Origin: an uncultured Oscillospiraceae bacterium
GTDB taxonomy: Bacteria; Bacillota; Clostridia; Oscillospirales; Acutalibacteraceae
Length of the DNA stretch: 33,881 bases
Assembly (NCBI GenBank): GCA_900539855.1
Contig: UQDO01000023.1
Span: forward strand, 1-33,881
Direction: 5' to 3'
Shown one piece after another: positions 32,752-33,881 of this stretch. The translations under genes were made by a program, and so were the position numbers. Position 1 is the stretch's first letter; each line of letters begins with the position of its first letter. The notes under the pieces are model-generated. The model did not search any database. It was not told the origin of the DNA and saw only the letters and a program-made list of their open reading frames with translations.

Positions 32752-32783
32752 AGCGGTGCAGAACCAAATGGAACTGCACCGCT
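32752..32783 (-). terminator. Leader terminator I before the right-end operon
   Basis: On the minus strand AGCGGTGCAG pairs with CTGCACCGCT (10 bp, plus inner CC/GG) and leads into TTTTCCTGTTTC and CAAGGAGG. It begins about 30 bases after the predicted start site, so it is likely an attenuator. Confidence 0.68.
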
Positions 32784-32820
32784 CAGGCAGCAAACTATTG
32801 ATTTTTGCGCCTTTTGTAGT

Positions 32821-32850
32821 ATAATATTCATATAGCCTATAGAGAAACAA
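32821..32850 (-). promoter_or_regulatory. Sigma-A-like promoter of the right-end operon
   Basis: On the minus strand TTGTTT (32845-32850) and TATTAT (32821-32826) are separated by 18 bases. Each hexamer is reasonable but not perfect. With terminator I it accounts for 32726-32850. Confidence 0.55.
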
Positions 32851-32894
32851 GGTTGTTCCTCTGTTGCCAACAAATATTGATACGAGTGAGATAC

Positions 32895-32947
32895 CTGATT
32901 TTGAGGTACACGACGGGTACACAAAAAAGTTTTTCTCGCAAAATCAG
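32895..32947. repeat. Inverted repeat in the ICE right-end intergenic region
   Basis: CTGATTTTG and CAAAATCAG are perfect 9-bp arms around 35 bases that include two direct copies of GTACAC. It sits about 45 bases upstream of the -35 of the right-end promoter. It could be an operator or part of oriT. The rest of 32851-33137 shows only a copy of TGTTGCCA (32862-32869) and the two TGGCAACA repeats. Confidence 0.45.
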
Positions 32948-33094
32948 ACTGGTAACGGAAGGAATAACCGCCGTATAAGATACCTATGACACTCATTTTT
33001 ATGGGTGAGGAGATATTCAAAACGGAGTGGGAATAAATTCACACTCCTGAAAAAGCCTTATTTTACTGGGATTTTGCCGATTGTATATGCTTTT

Positions 33095-33113
33095 TGGCAA
33101 CAAAATGGCAACA
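33095..33113. repeat. Two direct TGGCAACA repeats, possible integrase arm sites
   Basis: TGGCAACA occurs at 33095-33102 and 33106-33113 (11-base period), and in inverse orientation at 32862-32869. Short direct repeats near an element end are typical arm sites for tyrosine integrases. The location, just before the switch to AT-rich DNA, suggests the ICE right end is close by. Confidence 0.45.
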
Positions 33114-33137
33114 TAATTTGAATTATTGTAAAAGTAA

Positions 33138-33172
33138 AGAGCTATCAGATTTTTTGAAAGTCTGATAGCTCT
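33138..33172. terminator. Bidirectional terminator after the HEPN-like remnant
   Basis: AGAGCTATCAGA and TCTGATAGCTCT are perfect 12-bp arms around 11 bases. T-rich tracts follow on both strands (CTCTTTTTATC on plus). On the minus strand it starts 8 bases past the remnant's stop. Confidence 0.8.
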
Positions 33173-33179
33173 TTTTATC

Positions 33180-33547
33180 TTACTCTGTTTTTATAAATTC
33201 AAATATTTCAGGGTGGTCTGTAATTTTCGGTGAAGTAAGTATATCGTGCAATATTTTACTCATTTCTTTTTTCACGGAATAATCAAACGCATTATAGTCG
33301 TGATCTTTGTTTCCTTCAGATTTCTGCAAGTGAACTCTGTTCCTTAAATCTTTTAAGCGTTTTAGTGCAGAATAAACAAGATGATCTACTTCCAAAGCTG
33401 AATGATGTCTTTCTAATATTTTATTAGTTCATCAAAGTTCATCTGCAAGCCATAGGGGGTAACCTTTTTCAATACTTCTGTTTTAACTCGATTAAAGTCG
33501 CTAATCAGCACCCTATTTTCACGATATTTCAAGGCGGTGGACAGTTA
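33180..33547 (-). pseudogene. HEPN-like gene remnant, 5'-truncated and frameshifted
   Basis: Two minus-strand frames join into one protein if one A is added in the A-run near 33421-33425. The upstream part (YRENRVLISDFNRVKTEVLK and on to FDELIK, ending in TAG at 33413) continues as ILERHHSALEVDHLVYSALK and DLRNRVHLQ, ending EIFEFIKTE at 33180. RNRVH resembles the R..H ribonuclease motif of HEPN proteins, often found in toxin or defence genes. The 5' end is cut at the border with the TnpV remnant. The frameshift could be real decay or a homopolymer sequencing error. The family call is tentative; the broken structure is clear. Confidence 0.55.
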
Positions 33548-33778
33548 TCATAGGTTAAACATTACAAACGGCAACCTCTATCGAGAAAATGAAATGTTGT
33601 CGAAAATCAACAGCAAGCTCAAGACCTTTTTCTTCGGCTGGTAACAGACCTCGCCGAAAAAGAAAATGTAACCGAAGAACTCAAAGCCACCGATATGATG
33701 CTCTGGGTGCAAAAGATGAACAGCATTCGTAATAGAGCAATAGAAATTGTAAATGCAGATATAATTTACAAGGTATAA
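33537..33778 (+). pseudogene. TnpV-family transposon protein remnant (C-terminal part, frameshifted)
   Basis: The plus-strand frame ending at 33778 reads QQAQDLFLRLVTDLAEKENV, then TEELKATDMMLWVQKMNSIR and NRAIEIVNADIIYKV. This is the characteristic C-terminus of TnpV, a small protein of Tn4451-type and related clostridial transposons. The preceding part (HRLNITNGNLYREN) is in another frame, so there is a frameshift around 33587-33600, and the N-terminus is missing. It points to a decayed transposon next to the ICE end. Confidence 0.75.
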
Positions 33779-33787
33779 ACATAACGA

Positions 33788-33809
33788 CGGCAGGGAATAA
33801 TCCCTGCCG
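33788..33809 (+). terminator. Intrinsic terminator after the TnpV remnant
   Basis: CGGCAGGGA and TCCCTGCCG pair perfectly around ATAA, followed on the plus strand by ATTTTTTG. It stands 10 bases past the TnpV stop. Nothing further is identified to the window end. Confidence 0.85.
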
Positions 33810-33881
33810 ATTTTTTGTTGCTTAAAATGTATGTGTTACAATGATGTGTGACAAAAAGTAAAAAATAGAAGTAGCGAATAG

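Noticed and set aside
32634..33020. 128-residue minus-strand frame over the right-end promoter and terminator I
   Set aside because: It spans promoter, hairpin and RBS elements and overlaps the true gene start in another frame.
33811..33870. Weak plus-strand promoter-like TTGTTG...TACAAT near the window end
   Set aside because: Spacer is 16 bases with a poor -35, and the downstream gene, if any, is outside the window.

Overview
The window is most of the transfer half of an integrative conjugative element (ICE) from a Gram-positive gut Clostridia-type bacterium, probably Oscillospirales or Lachnospirales. This rests on AGGAGG-type ribosome binding sites, a sortase-anchored adhesin with SpaA/Cna-B repeats, the Firmicutes mobile-element families recognisable here (PrgI-VirB4, VirD4, TrbL/VirB6-like, CD1108-like peptidase, DUF3789, DUF5697, DUF6100, DUF3268, DUF5131), and moderate GC content that falls only at the right edge. 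Almost every gene is on the minus strand, so the element is read from right to left. Family names come from recalled sequence patterns; no database search was run.

Right edge (33.1-33.9 kb): AT-rich DNA with a truncated, frameshifted HEPN-like gene and a decayed TnpV gene. This probably lies outside the ICE. Two direct copies of TGGCAACA at 33095-33113 look like integrase arm sites and may mark the right end. Regulatory/transfer genes and T4SS (22-32.7 kb): a promoter and leader (32.75-32.85 kb), a winged-helix protein and a small RinA/ArpU-like protein. A second promoter with a two-terminator leader precedes a VirB2-like pilin, a VirB6/TrbL-like membrane protein, a Gly-rich membrane protein, a C39-like peptidase, DUF3789, a PrgI-VirB4 ATPase, DUF5697, DUF6100 and a winged-helix protein. 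Coupling and surface functions (13.6-21.8 kb): the VirD4 coupling protein, an S1-domain RNA-binding protein, a CAP-domain lipoprotein and a 1354-residue NlpC/P60 plus Cna-B adhesin.

Maintenance and regulation (2.8-13.5 kb): zinc-finger and sigma-like proteins, small membrane proteins, SSB, DUF932, a second sigma-like protein and several tiny genes. A self-contained cargo gene (HTH + AAA ATPase + PD-(D/E)XK nuclease, with its own consensus promoter) sits in the middle. Left end (0-3.5 kb): a YkgJ-type Cys-cluster protein, an adenine-type DNA methyltransferase, a DUF5131 radical-SAM-like protein, and a partial TetR regulator with its own promoter and operator. No relaxase or integrase is in the window; both presumably lie to the left.

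The most striking unexplained feature is a series of at least nine hairpins, most followed by a U-tract, placed on the coding strand just upstream of ribosome binding sites across the element. Several share sub-motifs, and three lie directly downstream of good sigma-A promoters. This looks like an element-wide attenuation/antitermination regime, and the ICE-encoded S1-domain protein is a speculative candidate partner.
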